Part shown: piece by piece, positions 33,347 through 47,734 of the stretch
Position numbering within the stretch: the first letter of the stretch is position 1
Layout: the number at the start of each line of letters is the position of its first letter
NCBI GenBank assembly: GCA_034336665.1
Contig: CM067592.1
Coordinates: forward strand, 55,356,473-55,420,472
Length of the DNA: 64,000 bases
Source of the DNA: Luscinia megarhynchos
Taxonomy: Eukaryota; Chordata; Aves; Passeriformes; Turdidae
Direction: 5' to 3'
Translations under genes and position numbers: made by a program
Notes under the pieces: model-generated
Told to the model about the DNA's origin: nothing
The model's input: only the letters and a program-made list of their open reading frames with translations
Databases searched by the model: none

Positions 33347-36300
33347 ATTTTTAGTTAAGACTTTCTGCAAAAATATTTCAGAAAACATTGTAGAGTAGTC
33401 GTATTTCTTGCTGAGTGAGATGCAGTAAGTGTAATGTGTGTGTGCGAGCTGCGATGCAGAATGGTTAAATATGGTTACAGTGTAAAGCAAACATGGTTAC
33501 ATCCTGTGGTTGTGCTTTTCCACGCAGCGAGCTGTCCAGTTATCCTCAAATGCTCAGTGGAGCAGCCTTTCAGCTTGTTCCTGCTCTAGTACAACAAGCT
33601 AGTTTCAGTATTAAAAAATGGTATTTTTACTGGTGCCTTTTCCTGTTCTCCTAATAGGTTTTTATCTCTCTGTGAAACAGAAATCAGGACTGCAATCTTG
33701 CTAGAGGTCTCTCACTCAAGCCGCAGTTTATCCTTGGCAAAATTGTAATTCTCAAAAATTATAAACACTGTTTATGCTTTACAAAGACGTGAGATACTAC
33801 AGATCCCTTCAGGAACACTTGGATTTTGCAGCTTTCATATTTGTTGTCTTTTCCTTGATTTTCAACATCTCCTTTATGCTAGGAATTACATTCTAACCTC
33901 CTTTGTGTCTCTCTTGACTTGCTCTCTTCCTAAATTAGAGCATATGATAAACCATCTCTTCGAAAGGCTGCATTTAAATATATTTCCTTTGGCTTTTGTC
34001 TGACAAGTTGCCAAAAAAGAGGCTACCAGTTTCCCCCAACTAATAAATTAACATATTCTTTCTCTTATTTTTATATGCCTAGCTTTTGATTGGCCGGACT
34101 TAAGAATTACTTCTCTGAGTCTCTGGAGTTTAATTGCATGTAAATTAGTTCTTTCATTTGCCTGAATGTGCTAACCACTTTCTATTAACATTTCTTTCAA
34201 AGATCCATTTTCTTTGCTCCAAAGACCTCATATCTCAATGTAAGTTTACAATATTTTCTGGTTCATAAGACTGTATCTTAAACTAAAACAGCAAAACAAA
34301 ATTGATGCTGCCATGTAATCAGTTCTGTACAAGCTAATATGTTTAAATTTACTCTTCAGGAAGTTCTCACTAATTTTTCCATTTGGGACCTCTTTGGCCT
34401 TCAAATATATTAACTGACAATTTATCAGATGGTAATTTTCTGTAAGGCACTTAACCAGTCTATAAAACATGAGAGCCAGCTCAAAATTTGTGAGGTGTAT
34501 TATAGGTGATGTCTGTGGGTGAGTTTGTGAGCTCGTGTTAGTGCTTATGTTAGTCTTATGTAAACTCTGTCCCTTGGTGATCTGTATGTTGGCACACAGC
34601 AGGCCTTGGCTTTGGGCTGTGTAGTGTCACAAAACCAATGCTATTCCTTCCTTGGTAAGGAGCTTGAACACAGTTAATATTTAGGAATTAGGGAATTTGT
34701 ATTTTTTTTGCATTTGTGTTAGTGTTTGTTAGTATTCTGTCTATACAAACATATCATCATTCATTAAACGGAAACTTGGGCTCTGATTTTTCAAAGATCC
34801 CAAAGGAAACTCATACTTTTGAGCACTAATCCTGCTAAAAGTAATGTAAACTAGTAATTTGATTTAATTTGTAGCTGTGGGTAATAGGCATGCAGCCTTC
34901 TGATGTTTGCTTAGTTTTTGTTGATGTTATCGTGTAAGCAATTTTTCAGATGAATGGAAATATTTATGTAAAAGTTGACTATGCATGACAGTGCTAACAT
35001 GATCAGACCACTGCCTGTTGAGAATTCCCTCAAACTACGCAGGAGTTCAAGAGAAGCTGAAAATTTTGTGAAAAGCCTCTAAGACTTTAGTGGATCCATC
35101 TGAAATGAAATGGACCTGCAGAATGTATGAAATCTGATCATCAGGAGATGTAAAGTCTACTTACTTTCCCTTTTTCACTGTTTGGTTCTAAAATGTTCCT
35201 CTTGGTGGCAGTTCATGAATGTAATAAGCTCTTGTCAGTGACTAAAGGAAATAGATTTTCCTTGGCTTTTTTTTCCTGTTGATCTAGATGGCCTTAAGTG
35301 GCAACATAAAGTATTGTTTTAATAGCCTTTGGAAGCTGTGGCTTCTCGCTTGTGAACATACGTGAGCACTTGAAGTATTGTTTAAAAATCTCGAGTTCCT
35401 GATGTGTATTTTGAGTGTCCTGCTCTTAGGAATGTTGAAAACAAATTTTGATTTTTCCTGTAGGTAAAAGGAGTGAGAAATAGTGAATAAATTGATTTGC
35501 CTCTTAGGGAATGACTCTTGTGTGGTGATAGAATGCATTGTTCAGTCCAGAAATAGCAGTATGACGCTGGGGTACATAGATATGGTTGAGAAGCAAAATC
35601 AGTTCAAGGGAAAAGTGTTAGTGAGGCATCAGTAAATGTACAGCTGGGAGGGAAAGAAAATAGCTAGTAAATTTCCTGAGAAAAGGAGAGAATGTTGAAA
35701 AAATTGCTGTTAGTGGCTTACAGAGAGAAAGTACTAATATAACAATTGGAACCTGAATGAATTTGGAAGTTGATTTTCTAAACTGTGTGTTGCATTTGCA
35801 TATGTAAAACTGCATAAATATTTTTATGTTAGTGTAAAATATTGTGTGTAGTTAAAGAAAGAAAGGGCAAATGTGTGTACTTTGTCACCAGACTGTGCGT
35901 AAATGAGGACTAAAATTTGGCTTTGGGTTTTCAAGAATTTTTTTTCAGCCTCTTGTTCTATAGTTTTTAATGTCAGAAAAACCCCTTTACAGGGGCTGTG
36001 CTCTGTGGTGCACTGTTGGATGATATATTTTCAAACAGAATGCACTAGTGGAAACCCTAGGGAATTGCTTTGTTCACAGCAGAAACTCCTTGGTTGTGAA
36101 TGCATAAGAAAGTTCAGTTTTGGATTTGTCTCAAAATATGTCTGTCTTCTCATTCAGAAAATGATATAATAGTGGAGTTTCATAGCTGCTTTCCATTTTC
36201 TAACTTCAGTGCGGGTAGCTGGGGGGGAAGAGGGCTATAGAGGCTTTAGTAAAAGTTAATCTACTCAGCCTTTCACGTCCAACTACTTTTTACACCAAGC

Positions 36301-37079
36301 CATGGATAGAAACTGGTGATGTACCTTCTGGTTTGGGTTCAGATGTTAGATACCAGCTCTTGCAGGGAGATTTGGGTATATGGGACTCCTCTGAAAATCC
36401 AAGTGTCAAGCAGTACCTGCAACCAGTGTCCAGCTCTGTTTCAGTTAAAGCTCAGCAGCAGGGTCTAAACTAAAATACACACACAAGTGTCTTGGGTAAA
36501 GGAGGGGCCACCAAGCAGCAGCAGCTGTTGCAGGTACTTGACAGTGGAGAGCAAAGTCTGAGACCATTCCTCTGAAGGTCATACGTAGGAAATGTGTGTG
36601 GAAAAACCCCCAAACATCTAAAATCTTGAAGCTATATACATGTTTTCAAAGTGTCTGAATAACTATATAAGATAATCCCTACAGCTAAGGAGGGAAACCA
36701 TATCTGTAAGGCTACTTAGGATTTTGAATTACTTATTTTGGGAAATGAATCAGGAAAATTTTGACACCTTGCTATTTCAAGAACACAAACAATGATTTTT
36801 TTTTTCCATCTATAACTGAAAGAGTACATCTTGTCTGAGGAAAGCATTAGATTTTTTTGGATTTTTTTTACCTCTGTTTATAATTCAATCCTTTTTCTTC
36901 ACACAAGAGCTGTTTTGCTGTAGCAACTTTACTAGGACCCAGTAGAGTTCATACATAGCTTGTAAACAACGTTTTTTGTCTTTGTAAACCCTTCAAACTG
37001 AAAATTTTGTCATGGTTGGGTAGAACTGCACATTGCAGGATCAACCATTAGACCTGAAGACAGAGTAATTAGATGTTTG
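33347..37079. other. AT-rich intergenic DNA, no gene seen
   Basis: Unique AT-rich sequence. None of the short open frames (for example 35284-35538 -, 35903-36169 +) has a recognised domain or splice context. A GC-richer patch near 36330-36560 is unclassified. Confidence 0.4.
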
Positions 37080-37380
37080 CCTTTTGCTGCATGATATTAA
37101 GACTTAAATTCTATCACACCTAAAGTTCATGCAATTGTAGGCATCAATCAATTAGATAAAGGAAAAACAGGTCAATTTTATTAGGCCCCCGTGACTCAGG
37201 CAGATGATTATACTGAGAAAACACAGGAGCTGGTGCTTTAGTGGAGGGTTTGCTTTTTTAATTGACTAACTGCTGCCTCCTGCTCTGTTGACCTTCACTA
37301 ATTTGTAGTATTGTCTGTCATTCCTTATCTGCAGTCGAGTGGGGAGGTTCGTATGTAAACATCAACATTGTTAAGGTCAG
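37080..37380. promoter_or_regulatory. Candidate conserved non-coding / enhancer-like segment
   Basis: A unique, repeat-free segment dense in transcription-factor-like motifs: CAATCAATTAG, GTGACTCAGGC (AP-1/MAF-like TGACTCA), TTTAATTGACTAAC, TTGACCTTCACT (nuclear receptor half site) and CTTATCTGC (GATA-like). Its texture differs from the A/T-run background. The call is by motif density only; no conservation data were available. Confidence 0.3.
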
Positions 37381-40300
37381 GGGGGACTGCATCTGTCTCT
37401 GTAGCCAGTTCATTTTTAATTGTGTGTACAGCCAGGCTGCAGGCTTCGTGCCACTTGGTTCTGCATGTCTGTCTGAAAATCTGCAGCTTTTGTCAGACTG
37501 TCAGTGTTTTAATAATAATGAAATGAATAATGTAAGCAGCCATGGATCATTTAAAACCCTCAAGAGTGTCCTCTGGTACAGTGCCTGTGCTGCCACAGCA
37601 CTGCAGGTGGGTGGCATTCCCTGGGAGTTGGCTCCATCCAAGGGAATAGGACACCCTGGGTGTGTGGTGCTGTAACACAGAGGTCCTGTTGTGGCTGCTG
37701 TGGAACTCTTTCCCTTTGGGGTGTCAGTGCAGGGACTGAACCTGAGAAAAAACTGCCCAAAACTTCTACTCCAAAAGGTTGCATAAATAAATACTCTTAT
37801 GTTGAATTTACCAATGTTTCCCGATATGTTTACACAAAGTGGAAAAGTGTGTAAATTATTTCAAGGGCCTGGCAAGTTTCCAACATTTTTAACAAAGTAT
37901 TTATTTGGTCTCAATACCAATTCAGCGTTTATGTGTTGTCAGTCCTTTTAGTTAGAAATATGGGGACAGAAGTGCTCCAGGACCACTGCTGTATGGTACT
38001 TTCCATAACATCGCATTTCTACTGTGGAATTCTTGTGTTTTGCTGCCCCTTGTCTTTTTATTACCTGTAAATTGTTATGAAGTTTCAGTTCTGTTGTGAA
38101 CCATTCCATATCCTGATGTATTTTAACAGAAGCTATTTTTGGTAGTAACCGTATTAAATGTCCTTATTCTAATTTCACCTCTTTGTTCAACACAGCAAGC
38201 TTTTCATTTCAGCAAATGATTCTTCTTCCTTTGATGTTTCTTCCCTTCAGATGTTTGTATCCAATTACTTTCTTTTCCCCTTATTTCACCTTGGCTAAGG
38301 TAGCATACTTGGTAGCCTTTAAGATTTTTTTCCCAAATTTGTCCTCAAATTTATCCTCTAGCCTCTTACGCTGATACTGCTTAGCCTAAAGCTATTTTTT
38401 TTTCAGTTGTCTAGCTAAATATGAGAAGTCTTGGTGCTATCACTTTTCTAGCAAATGACTGTTCCTTCTCTGCCTGTAATGAAATGGAGGACCCATACAT
38501 AAATTTTTACTTCCCTGTTCTATATTCTTGTGAGCTGTCCCATCACAATCTGCATTTAATTATCAGTATTCTGAATTATTTTGTATGCAAAGGTCCTAGT
38601 TTGACTTTTTTTCAGATTGATTTGCAATGTAATTTGTTTTTATCCCAAAGCTTCCTTGTTTTTGAAACAGTACATGTATGCATTCATAACCCCCATAGTC
38701 ATTTTATCAGTCAGGAATAAAATTGACACATTTTCTTCCTGCTAAAGATTATTAATGAGAGTACTAAATAAGTGTGCTTTTTCTAACTCTGATTTGAGCA
38801 AGAGGTACAAAACCAAGGGGAATGGATGCTTCAAGGTCTGGTTGTGAAGCAGTCAGATGTATGGAAAGAAGATGAGTGCATTAATGAACAATCAGCAGTT
38901 TCACTTTGGCAAAAGTCAATGAAAGTGTTTTTAATGACAGTGACCTACCTGATCCTCCCTCCAGCATCACTTCTTCAAAATGATCTCCACAAAACAGTGC
39001 TAACATGTATGGAATACTGAGAAGCATTAAAACCCATCCTGCATGTTGCAATGACTAATTGAAAGGAACAGCTTGATGAATTTTCTAGTTCAGTTGTCTG
39101 GCTTTTGCAGAGAAACTGCATTTCTGAAACATGGCAAGCTGAGACCAAAAGGTTGTTGCCTCTAGCAGTGGGTCTTTGATCTGGCTCTGACTGATGTTGC
39201 ATAGTTGTGAATTCCTCCAGGAATGAATGATGAAACTAATGATGAAATATCAGTTCTGGACTGTATTACTTGCAGATCATGATGATGAAGCGGAAAAATT
39301 ATCAGTGTACCTATTTGACCCTGCAGCTGTGTTACACTGCATTTCTTTGAGCACCTGCTCCTGTTTATTCCTTGCATTGCTTTCTTCAGAGCAGTGCTGT
39401 TTGTGTGTTTGTGAGCCCTAAGTGATGTGTCTTCTTCAGTGGGACTGAGCGTCCCTCCTGCCTGCCAAGCTAGTGTAGATGAAAGAAAGGAAACTAATTG
39501 GTGCTCTTGGGAAACTGCAGCAAAATACTATCCTCCTGTGTCAAATTTCTACATTGTAAGAGTGCTAAAAAAGAGCAAGCATTCCACAGTTCTCTGTGAG
39601 CTCAGGAGGTGGTGGCAAGATCATCAGTGAAGGATGTTGTAAATTCCTCGTATAGCTACTGGGGAGAAGGAAAATCTTCCAAAGGTTTGTGTCCTGACTG
39701 TTGTGTATAAATTGCTTGTACTTTCTTGGATGTTGTTCTCCTACAACAGCCAGATATTTATCTCCCTACCTTAGTAACATTGCTGTAGTGATGTGCAGAT
39801 TAAGAGTGAAAGGAAATGAAAGAAAGGTCAGCCCCCAAATGAAAAAGCATTCTGTTACAAGCCCTTTTTTTTCCCAGACAGAAGGGAAAGCTTTTTTCCT
39901 TTAAACTATGCTTCATCTTAGTGACAAGTGACTGAAACACAGAGTAAAGCAGAGAGAGAGATGGATAATGGGGTTAGTTCAATTTAGCCTTTATTTCCAC
40001 GTTTTGATCAAAAACGGGCTAAATGATTTGAGGGGAATTGTTTTGTTTTGTTTTGTTTAATTATTTTTAAAAAAGTAGTAATTAGAGTTTATGAGAACCT
40101 TGTCACAATGCCCTAAACTTAGGAAATACTGTGACAGAACTGAGTATGGTATTGGTACAGTTGGTAAAGTAATAAAATATTATTTATACAGTTCATATCA
40201 TCAAGAACAATTTCAAAGTGTTTTGCAAATAACTGTAGCTTGTATGCAAACCCAGCCAGTGCATGGCATAGGCCAAAAGACCTATGACAAGACACCATAT

Positions 40301-42120
40301 TTGAAAATTATTTTGAAATTTCTGATAAACAAAATTGTCTTTATTAGCTCATGGGGCAAAGGTGGCAGTAGATAGGGTAAGAGCTCAGCTGGAGTTTCTC
40401 TATAGATTGATATGAGGACTGGGAGGAAGGAGTCCATGAGTGTGAACTAGTCGGGAATAAATACTGGATGGGAATGAAAGATTGATATTTAGTGATAGAA
40501 ACCTGAGAGCATGTGATGTTAGTGTAAGTGACATGCTCTTCTCTGATAAACCTCTTTAGCCCACTTTTCTGATTCATATCATGTTGATTTATTAATTTCA
40601 CCATCTGATCTTGATTGTTGGTGATGGTTTTCCCATCTTACTCTCTAAGATATTAGGAATTTCAGGAGAGAATATTTTAACAATCTTCATGTTTTTAAGC
40701 CAGAGATTCCCAGCCTCCTTTACACAGAGACTAATGCTGATGCAGAGTCACTGGATAAGTCAGCATCATAATTCACAAAAGAAAAAAGCTGCAACATATA
40801 AAAATTTGAAGGGAGATGATGAGTGTAAAAGGGAAACTTCGAATGTACAAGCAATTTTTATTGTAATGTGCTGTTTTTATGTAAGTGTTTTCCTCTGTGG
40901 CTGCAAGTCAGTGTAATACAGTACAATGAAATAATGCTGCTTGTTTATAAACTCAGGGATTAAGTCTTCTGCTCTGCTCCTCTGTCCTTCTCATCCATCA
41001 ATAGAGATTTTGAATAGAGCATGCAGCCATGGCCTTGCCTGAAGTATTTGGATTTTCTGTGTGTCCTTTCCTTTTTTTCCACAATGCCAGAACATCCCAA
41101 GCAGCTGAAGACTTGTGTTGAGGAGGTATTAGAGACTACTGATGGCTGTAGTTATTCATGGAGTTGTAGCTGTGACTTTCACTCTCCAGGGACCTGTTTC
41201 AACTATTCTTTAGGTCAAATGTTCAGCTATGACCTGTGCCTTGTCCAACAGAGTCAAGGGGGGGTGATAATACGGTGATCTGTTATCATGCTCTCAGTTT
41301 CTGTTGACTTTTGTTCTATGAGGGCTGCTTGGAACATGATACCTTGGAGGTGCAGGACAGATTGTTTTTCCTATTCATTCCAGTTTTATGAGTAGAGTCC
41401 TGCAATTTTTAGTTTGAGTTAGCAATGTAAAATGCCTGTATTTGTACTAAACATTTTATCTTTAGTTTAGTTTTCATGTTTCAGCAGATAGACAGGTAGA
41501 AGCAGCAACTTTACAAATTCCTGTTCAAAAAAAGGTCCCAAATCCTTTTCATTTCCATCTATTTTAAGGTCATAGTGCCATGTAAACAAGATGCAGAATT
41601 TCAGAGGCTTCAGCTTCTCTGCTCTAATGTGCTGGTCACCCAAAGACATTCATTTCCTTCTTACCACCTTGCTCCAGAATAAGAATGACTATGGTATGCT
41701 GGCTTACCTGGAAGCTGAGGTCAGGATAGTAACCAAATGAAAAAATGTGTGTGTACATATCTTTCTCTTCCTCACCACAAACCTGTGTTCGACCTGTGTT
41801 GCTAAATGGCCACTTTTACCCCAACGTGTTGGTAAAATCATCCATGATTTCTCCTTTTAGCTCCTTGACTTTCCCCATGAAGGTTAGACTTTACAGGATG
41901 GGGCAGATCTTGGCAGAACAGAGATTCTCCTAGTTCAGTACTGACATATTATTGGGAGTCTGCAGTACCTGTCCCACCCTCCACTGGACCTGTCATTTTC
42001 CTTCTGTGTTGCATCCAAGTTCCTAGTCTTTTCCTCTGCATGCAAACTGCAGAGATCGAGGCTGAAAATACAGTTTTCTTTTCCAGTCTTTGATACGGGT
42101 GCAAAATACAATTAGTGAAG
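37381..42120. other. Intergenic DNA, no gene seen
   Basis: Mixed unique sequence with several short open frames but no recognised protein. A TTTTG tract lies at 40040-40059. Slightly GC-richer patches near 37560-37740 and 39160-39600 are unclassified. Confidence 0.4.
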
Positions 42121-42500
42121 CACCTGTTTGGATTAGGATTAAAGGAGAACCTGCTTCATCTGTGTTTGCAGGGTTGGGGAAGGCAGATGGGGGCCAGCCT
42201 GGCGCAGTGCAGTAGGGCTCATCAGCCAGGAGATGGCAGCTGGAGTACTCCTTTGCACTTGGAGCAAAAGCCCGCCCGTAAACAGCGCAGATCCGGCCTC
42301 TCCGCATGGGAAAGTGCTGTACTTCATCAACGCCGTGCTAAACAGAAAACCAATGGATGTGCGTTTTTGTGCAGTCACCTCAAGCAGCCCTCCCAGCTTT
42401 TGCATTAATTCTGAGTATTGTTGTGCAGCAGCATTCACAATTAATTCAAAGCTTGGGAAAAAGTGCTTCTTTGCCCTTTCATGGCCGTGTCTTTTCTGAC
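42121..42500. other. Unique segment with local CpG content
   Basis: Around 42200-42340 there are several CpGs (GGCGCAG, CCCGCCCG, AACAGCGC, ATCCGGCC, CTCCGC, CAACGCCG), unusual for this CpG-poor window. Both strands have open frames of 88 to 99 codons, none recognised. It could be a regulatory element, an exon of an unknown transcript or a GC-rich repeat remnant. Confidence 0.3.
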
Positions 42501-45500
42501 TTGAATTGAAGATGTCCAGATAAAGTCTGAGTTTTGAAGGACGGAGAGCCTGTTTTAATTTCTTTGGTTATTTCCAAAGACTAATGTCCAAATTAGTTGC
42601 ACTTGGAATACCACAGATAGTCAGAATATAACCCAAATGGCAATAATTTTAATGTTTTAATGTTGGATTTAAGTCATGTCAACACAGCTTCCACACGGCT
42701 AACAATCTAGACTATATACAAACAAATAGGCCCAAAATGTCTATTAAGTTTGCAAGGTAACACGAGTAAGGAGCAATCAAAATACAATTCCCAAGGTAGC
42801 CCCTGGCTGTTTTGTCTCTTACTGAGCACAAGCTTCATGTTAGAGGGTGTTGTCAACCAGCCAGTTAATCTTATAGAGGAGATGGCTCTTTCAGATGCTT
42901 AGGTTAAGTGGTTACAAAAGCTGCAGCTGGCCTGACTTCTTATTACAGAAAGAAATTACACAGAAAGCTGGAATCATAGGTGTTTAAAACAGTATTCACT
43001 CTAAGATGCACACTAGCTGAGAATTCCTAGTTTTGATTAAATGTTTAGAACAGAAAGTACTTAACTGCTACAGTCTTTTAAATGACAGGTTTTACAACAA
43101 GTGAGAAATAAACTTTTATTCTCGCTTACACTCAAACTTACCAAAAACAGCTAACCAACACAAGAAAGAAAAATAAACAAGAAATGCCCCCTGCCAAAAA
43201 ACTGAACCGAAACCACCAAACCATGTGCTCCACACCCCCCCCCCCAATCCCACCAAAGAGCTGCCAACCAAAAACCAAGCACCCAACCAAACAAGCACAA
43301 GTCCTGATGCCTGAAATGCAATCTGTGCTTCTCCATAGTCTGGAGGATATCACTGCTTATAGGGTAAAGGACTTTTGTCACGAGTGTTTACAGCTTCAGG
43401 TCCTGTCCCTGTGCACAGGCTGTAGATGTGTTTAAATCTTGTATGTGTTGGAGTAAGATCTCTTTCTGGTGTACTTGCATGCTGGTGACACACCTATGCT
43501 ACCTCATTGTGTCCACTGGAATGGATGCAACAACATCAATGCACACTTGAGAGCTCTAGCACTCAATCAGGCATCTTTCAACAGCAAAGTCTTGGAGGTG
43601 ACCGCAGGAATGTTTCAGTTCTTGAATGACGAGGTGGATGCATAGCAAATGTTATTCCCTCCACACTGTAGTTTGTAGTCAGCATACTTTTAAAAAGTAT
43701 GGTTCTACTTGGTGAATATTGGTAGCAGAGTAAATACCTCTATGTGAAGCATCTTTTAAAAATGTAAAGATGTACAGAACAGATGTACAGAAGATGTACA
43801 GAAGATGTACAGAACAGCACCTGTGTAATACTCCAGCCAATTCATGGAAGTACATCTTTCTTTGAAGTGCTCTCCCCTCTACCAAGCTCATCCCTTCTTT
43901 CCTCCACTCTCCAGTCTAATGGGAAAAAAGCCAAAAAAGTCCTTCTCGTCCTTAGCCTAGTTGAGAAAGTCCTGATGTCCCAGCAGGATGAGACTTCAGT
44001 GCAGCATCCATCAGCTGTGCTTTGTGCAGAAGAGGATTTCCTGTCAAAGCCGCTGGACCGGGAAAGAGACAAATCTGGATGGATCCTCACATCCCATACA
44101 GCCCTTTCCTGGTGCTGAAGTGGGATTTGTGTGTGCATCACAGAGTTTCCAGGGGATGAACTCTATCTCCAAGGCACTAGTCCTGAGCTGCTCCACACTG
44201 TCTGTTTCTGTGCTGGTGCAGCTTTGGTGCGCAAGTGAAGCGGATTGAATCGGGGACGTCACCTGGGGGCACTTGTGCAGCCAGATACTCTGTCTCGTGT
44301 CATTTGCATTTGAAAGTTTACAGCAGCCGAATATATTTCTGGTAAAGCTGCTCTTTATCAGAAGATTTCTTTTAGCTCGACTACTGGTTATAATTTTAAA
44401 TGATCTTTGCCCCCGAGTGGAAAAACAACAGCAAAATTAATAATAAAGAAACCTAATTTCCTAGGTTGCTTACTCTTGAAGTTTAGTTTACTTCATTTAA
44501 TGAGCCAAACCTTATTTTATCTTTAAAATTTTCCTGCAAAACAGTAGCCAGTTCCATGTGAGTTCTGCCAAAGCAAAGTTTCAAATAATTTTATCTTGTA
44601 AGGTAAGCTGATGTTCCATACACTTTGTTTCTAAATATGCTGTCTGCATCAAAAATACAGTCTGTATCCAAGATGAGTTTCCAAGTCATGCCTTGTTGCA
44701 GGAAACAAAAGATGTTTTGAGAGCATGATTGCACTCATTTCTGGAGCTTACCCTTAGACCAAACATATATATCTCTTTTTGGTGTTATTTTGTAGTAGGT
44801 AAGGGGAAATGACAGAGAAGAAAAACAGTTCTGCTTATGTTTGTGACACCAAATGTGCTATGAGAGAATTGTAATGAAATAGTAAATAAGTGAATTAAAA
44901 CTTGACAAAACAGAAATCAAGCTGTTTGCGATACCCCATATGCTGAGACTATTGTGAGAGTCACTGGAAATTGTGATACGTTATAGATATCTTATATTTG
45001 GAAGAGACAGGTAATTTCCATGCTAAAATGTACCTGTGCAAAATTCTCATCTTCTTTTCTTCTGCGGTTGTAAAAGGTCCAACTCAACAAAGAAAATGTA
45101 CCAAATAGTATGTCATGGCAGACTACTTTGAAAAGGAAGGTACTGAAGGTGTTAGCTAGGCAGGGGCAGCCACTGTTCCTGCAAGCAATTTTGCCATTCT
45201 GCAAATAAGGATTTTAGGAGTGTTAAGACTAGTGAGTAAATTTCTCCTGCATGACTTATTACTTGTGGCCTTTTGTAGTATCCCTTCAGCAACTGCTGCA
45301 CGACATGACCTTTTCAGCATATTTATCAGTCTGGGATATACGGATGATGCAGAGTTATAAAAGTGGTTGCTGGGGGAGAAATGACCAGTTCAAGAGGAGT
45401 GTTCCAAAATCAGGTTTTGATACAGGTGCTTTGGGACACATCTGATATTTGAGCAGTGTATTTTACTTGAGGGATATGCTGACTTATAACAGTGTTTTTC

Positions 45501-47734
45501 TGATGCTCTCCCTGTGACATTTCTGGCATGCCTCCATGAAGCTTCAGATATTACAGTAGACCATCATATCATTAGTGACTGAATCATTAGGGCTTAGTGA
45601 CTGAACTTCTGTTAATTTCAATGGTAGGAGGTTAAGACCTGGGTATCTGGGTGAATTGCTGTACTGATTTAGCATCCTGCTTTTTACTCTTGAAGGATTA
45701 TGCACAAAAAACCCCAAACCAAACCAACAACAAAAAAAAATTATTTTCTATCTTTCTGCATTAATTAATTTACATAGAAACTAACAATGTGTCCATGTGA
45801 GATCATGTGTTGCATTCCTGGCACTGATTGGAGTATTTGACACTCTCAGATTTTATGCTCACTTCCCAGACTTTCAGCTATTTCCCTGGTAGATATGAAT
45901 AAGCAAAGAAAGATTGCAAATTACTGGCAGATAGGAAAATGTCATGATCCAGTGTTTGTGATACTGGAAGGAAGAATAAGATACTTAATTCAATCATCTC
46001 ACTTTAACCTCTAATTTCTAAAAGAACAAGGTTTGTATGTGGTATCAGTGACCTGAGTGTTGCTTTTTGAGCCTGTTTTAAGTAACATTTGAATAAATGT
46101 GATACATTCCTGATAAATTATAGAGTTTCCTGAGGTCTTTCTTTTTATCATTTTCTGTTTTATGACTATCCTGCAGGACTTCAGATTTCCACTGTGACTC
46201 AGTTAGTGTCATTAACACCTGTTTTAGAGCCTGGAGCCAGTCCAGGGCAGGATTTCATTTCATAGCAGGTGCTTCATCACGTGGCTGTGAAATCTGGGAT
46301 GTGAACAGTGAAGAAGCTCTCGTTTTGTGTGTACCTAAAGCTTTGACCTAGCCTCTTGTTGAATAAATAAATAACACTCCTCTTTTCTCACTGACTTGTC
46401 CCAGAGGTCTGTTAGGACTTTTCCTGACCAACAGGATGGTCCTTCAGCCAAGGTCTGTCCCTGCTTGGGGTTGGGACTTGCTGTTTTGGGAAATGTGGCA
46501 CTCTAAGAAATGGAGTGAGGTTCCTTTGAGATGCACAGTTTAGGGAATTCAGTGACTCAGTTCTCCCCTAGGTCTAACTTTTGCTCCTGTTGATTTCTGC
46601 TGAGTGACACCACCTGTAAATGACTCACTGCTTATTGAAGGGAGTTCCCGGTTATTGCTAGCTCCTTCTACATTGTGCTATGTGAAGAGATGTGAAAATG
46701 AGCAAACCTGCTTTTGATTTTATACACTCTGCCAGTGATATGAAAAGGAGCAGAACTGCCATGAGTTTGTGTTCTGTTGTCCAAAGTACCTGAGACTCAC
46801 CAGTCCCAGTTTACAAGAGAAGTTCAAGTGAAAAGAATCCATGAATATACTGACAAATTTCTGGCTTCTTGAGGTGAAGCCCATAGAGAGGGAGTTGTAC
46901 ATTACCAAAAATGTCTAAAATGCTCAAACACAACATAGGACACATTTAAAGAATGACTTATTGTAAACTTTTATTGAAAATTCCTCTATTTGTCCAGAGC
47001 TGCTCCCTGAGGTCACTTTCAAAAATCTTGCCAGAAGTACCAGATTTGAAAGCAGACATCTGATTCAAACATTTTGCAAATCATAAGTGGAGCTATCTGC
47101 TTAAGAAGAGAATAATTTCCATAGGGACTTGCCATAGCCTGTGGTGTTATTTAAATCGTGGCAATGCTGGGATGCTTGTTAGTCTTTGGCTCTTCCCTGT
47201 TTAAGGGATGCATACAGAGCAATTAATTCCATAGCAACCATCAACATTTTCACTGGATAGACAGTGTTAGAGATGCAACAGAAGTCTAGGGGACTACATC
47301 CAGTTGAAATCCCCAAATTACAAAGTTCTTGGGAATGTGCACTCTAGTTAATCTTATGGTGAGGTTTACTGTCCCCTTTCTCCACCTTTTCTTAGGCGGA
47401 AATGAGTTCTGCAGTTCTGGCAGATGCTGAATGGGGCTGGTGACGGAAACACTGCTGAAGTCCAGTGGGGAAAGGAGGAGATGCTGGGGAAGGACTAGAG
47501 GAAGAGTAAGAGGAGGTTTAACAGTAGAGATGTGAATTCAGAGAGAAAGATTACAGAAAGACATAGAAACAGTTAAAGCATATTAATCTTTGAACTTCAA
47601 CATGGTGGCAAAACCAGATTCAAACAGATCTAATTAAAAAAAAAAGGGAGAAAACAACTATTTATTTATGTGTTTTATAACAGTGTTTGTAATTTGTTAT
47701 ACAGTTTTCATTTATTTCTTGTATATCACATACC
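42501..47734. other. Intergenic DNA, no gene seen
   Basis: Unique sequence with simple-sequence patches: a C run at 43235-43245 within an A/C-rich stretch, a short tandem repeat at 43768-43815, and an A-rich run at 45704-45741. Open frames near 43783-44262 on both strands overlap and show no domain. A TATTTGCATTTG-like and CpG-containing patch lies around 44240-44430. Confidence 0.4.
43768..43815. repeat. Short tandem repeat, about 4 copies of an 11-13-bp unit
   Basis: AGATGTACAGA recurs at 43768, 43781, 43792 and 43803. The first and last copies carry an extra AC. The middle units are identical and 11 bases long. Confidence 0.9.
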
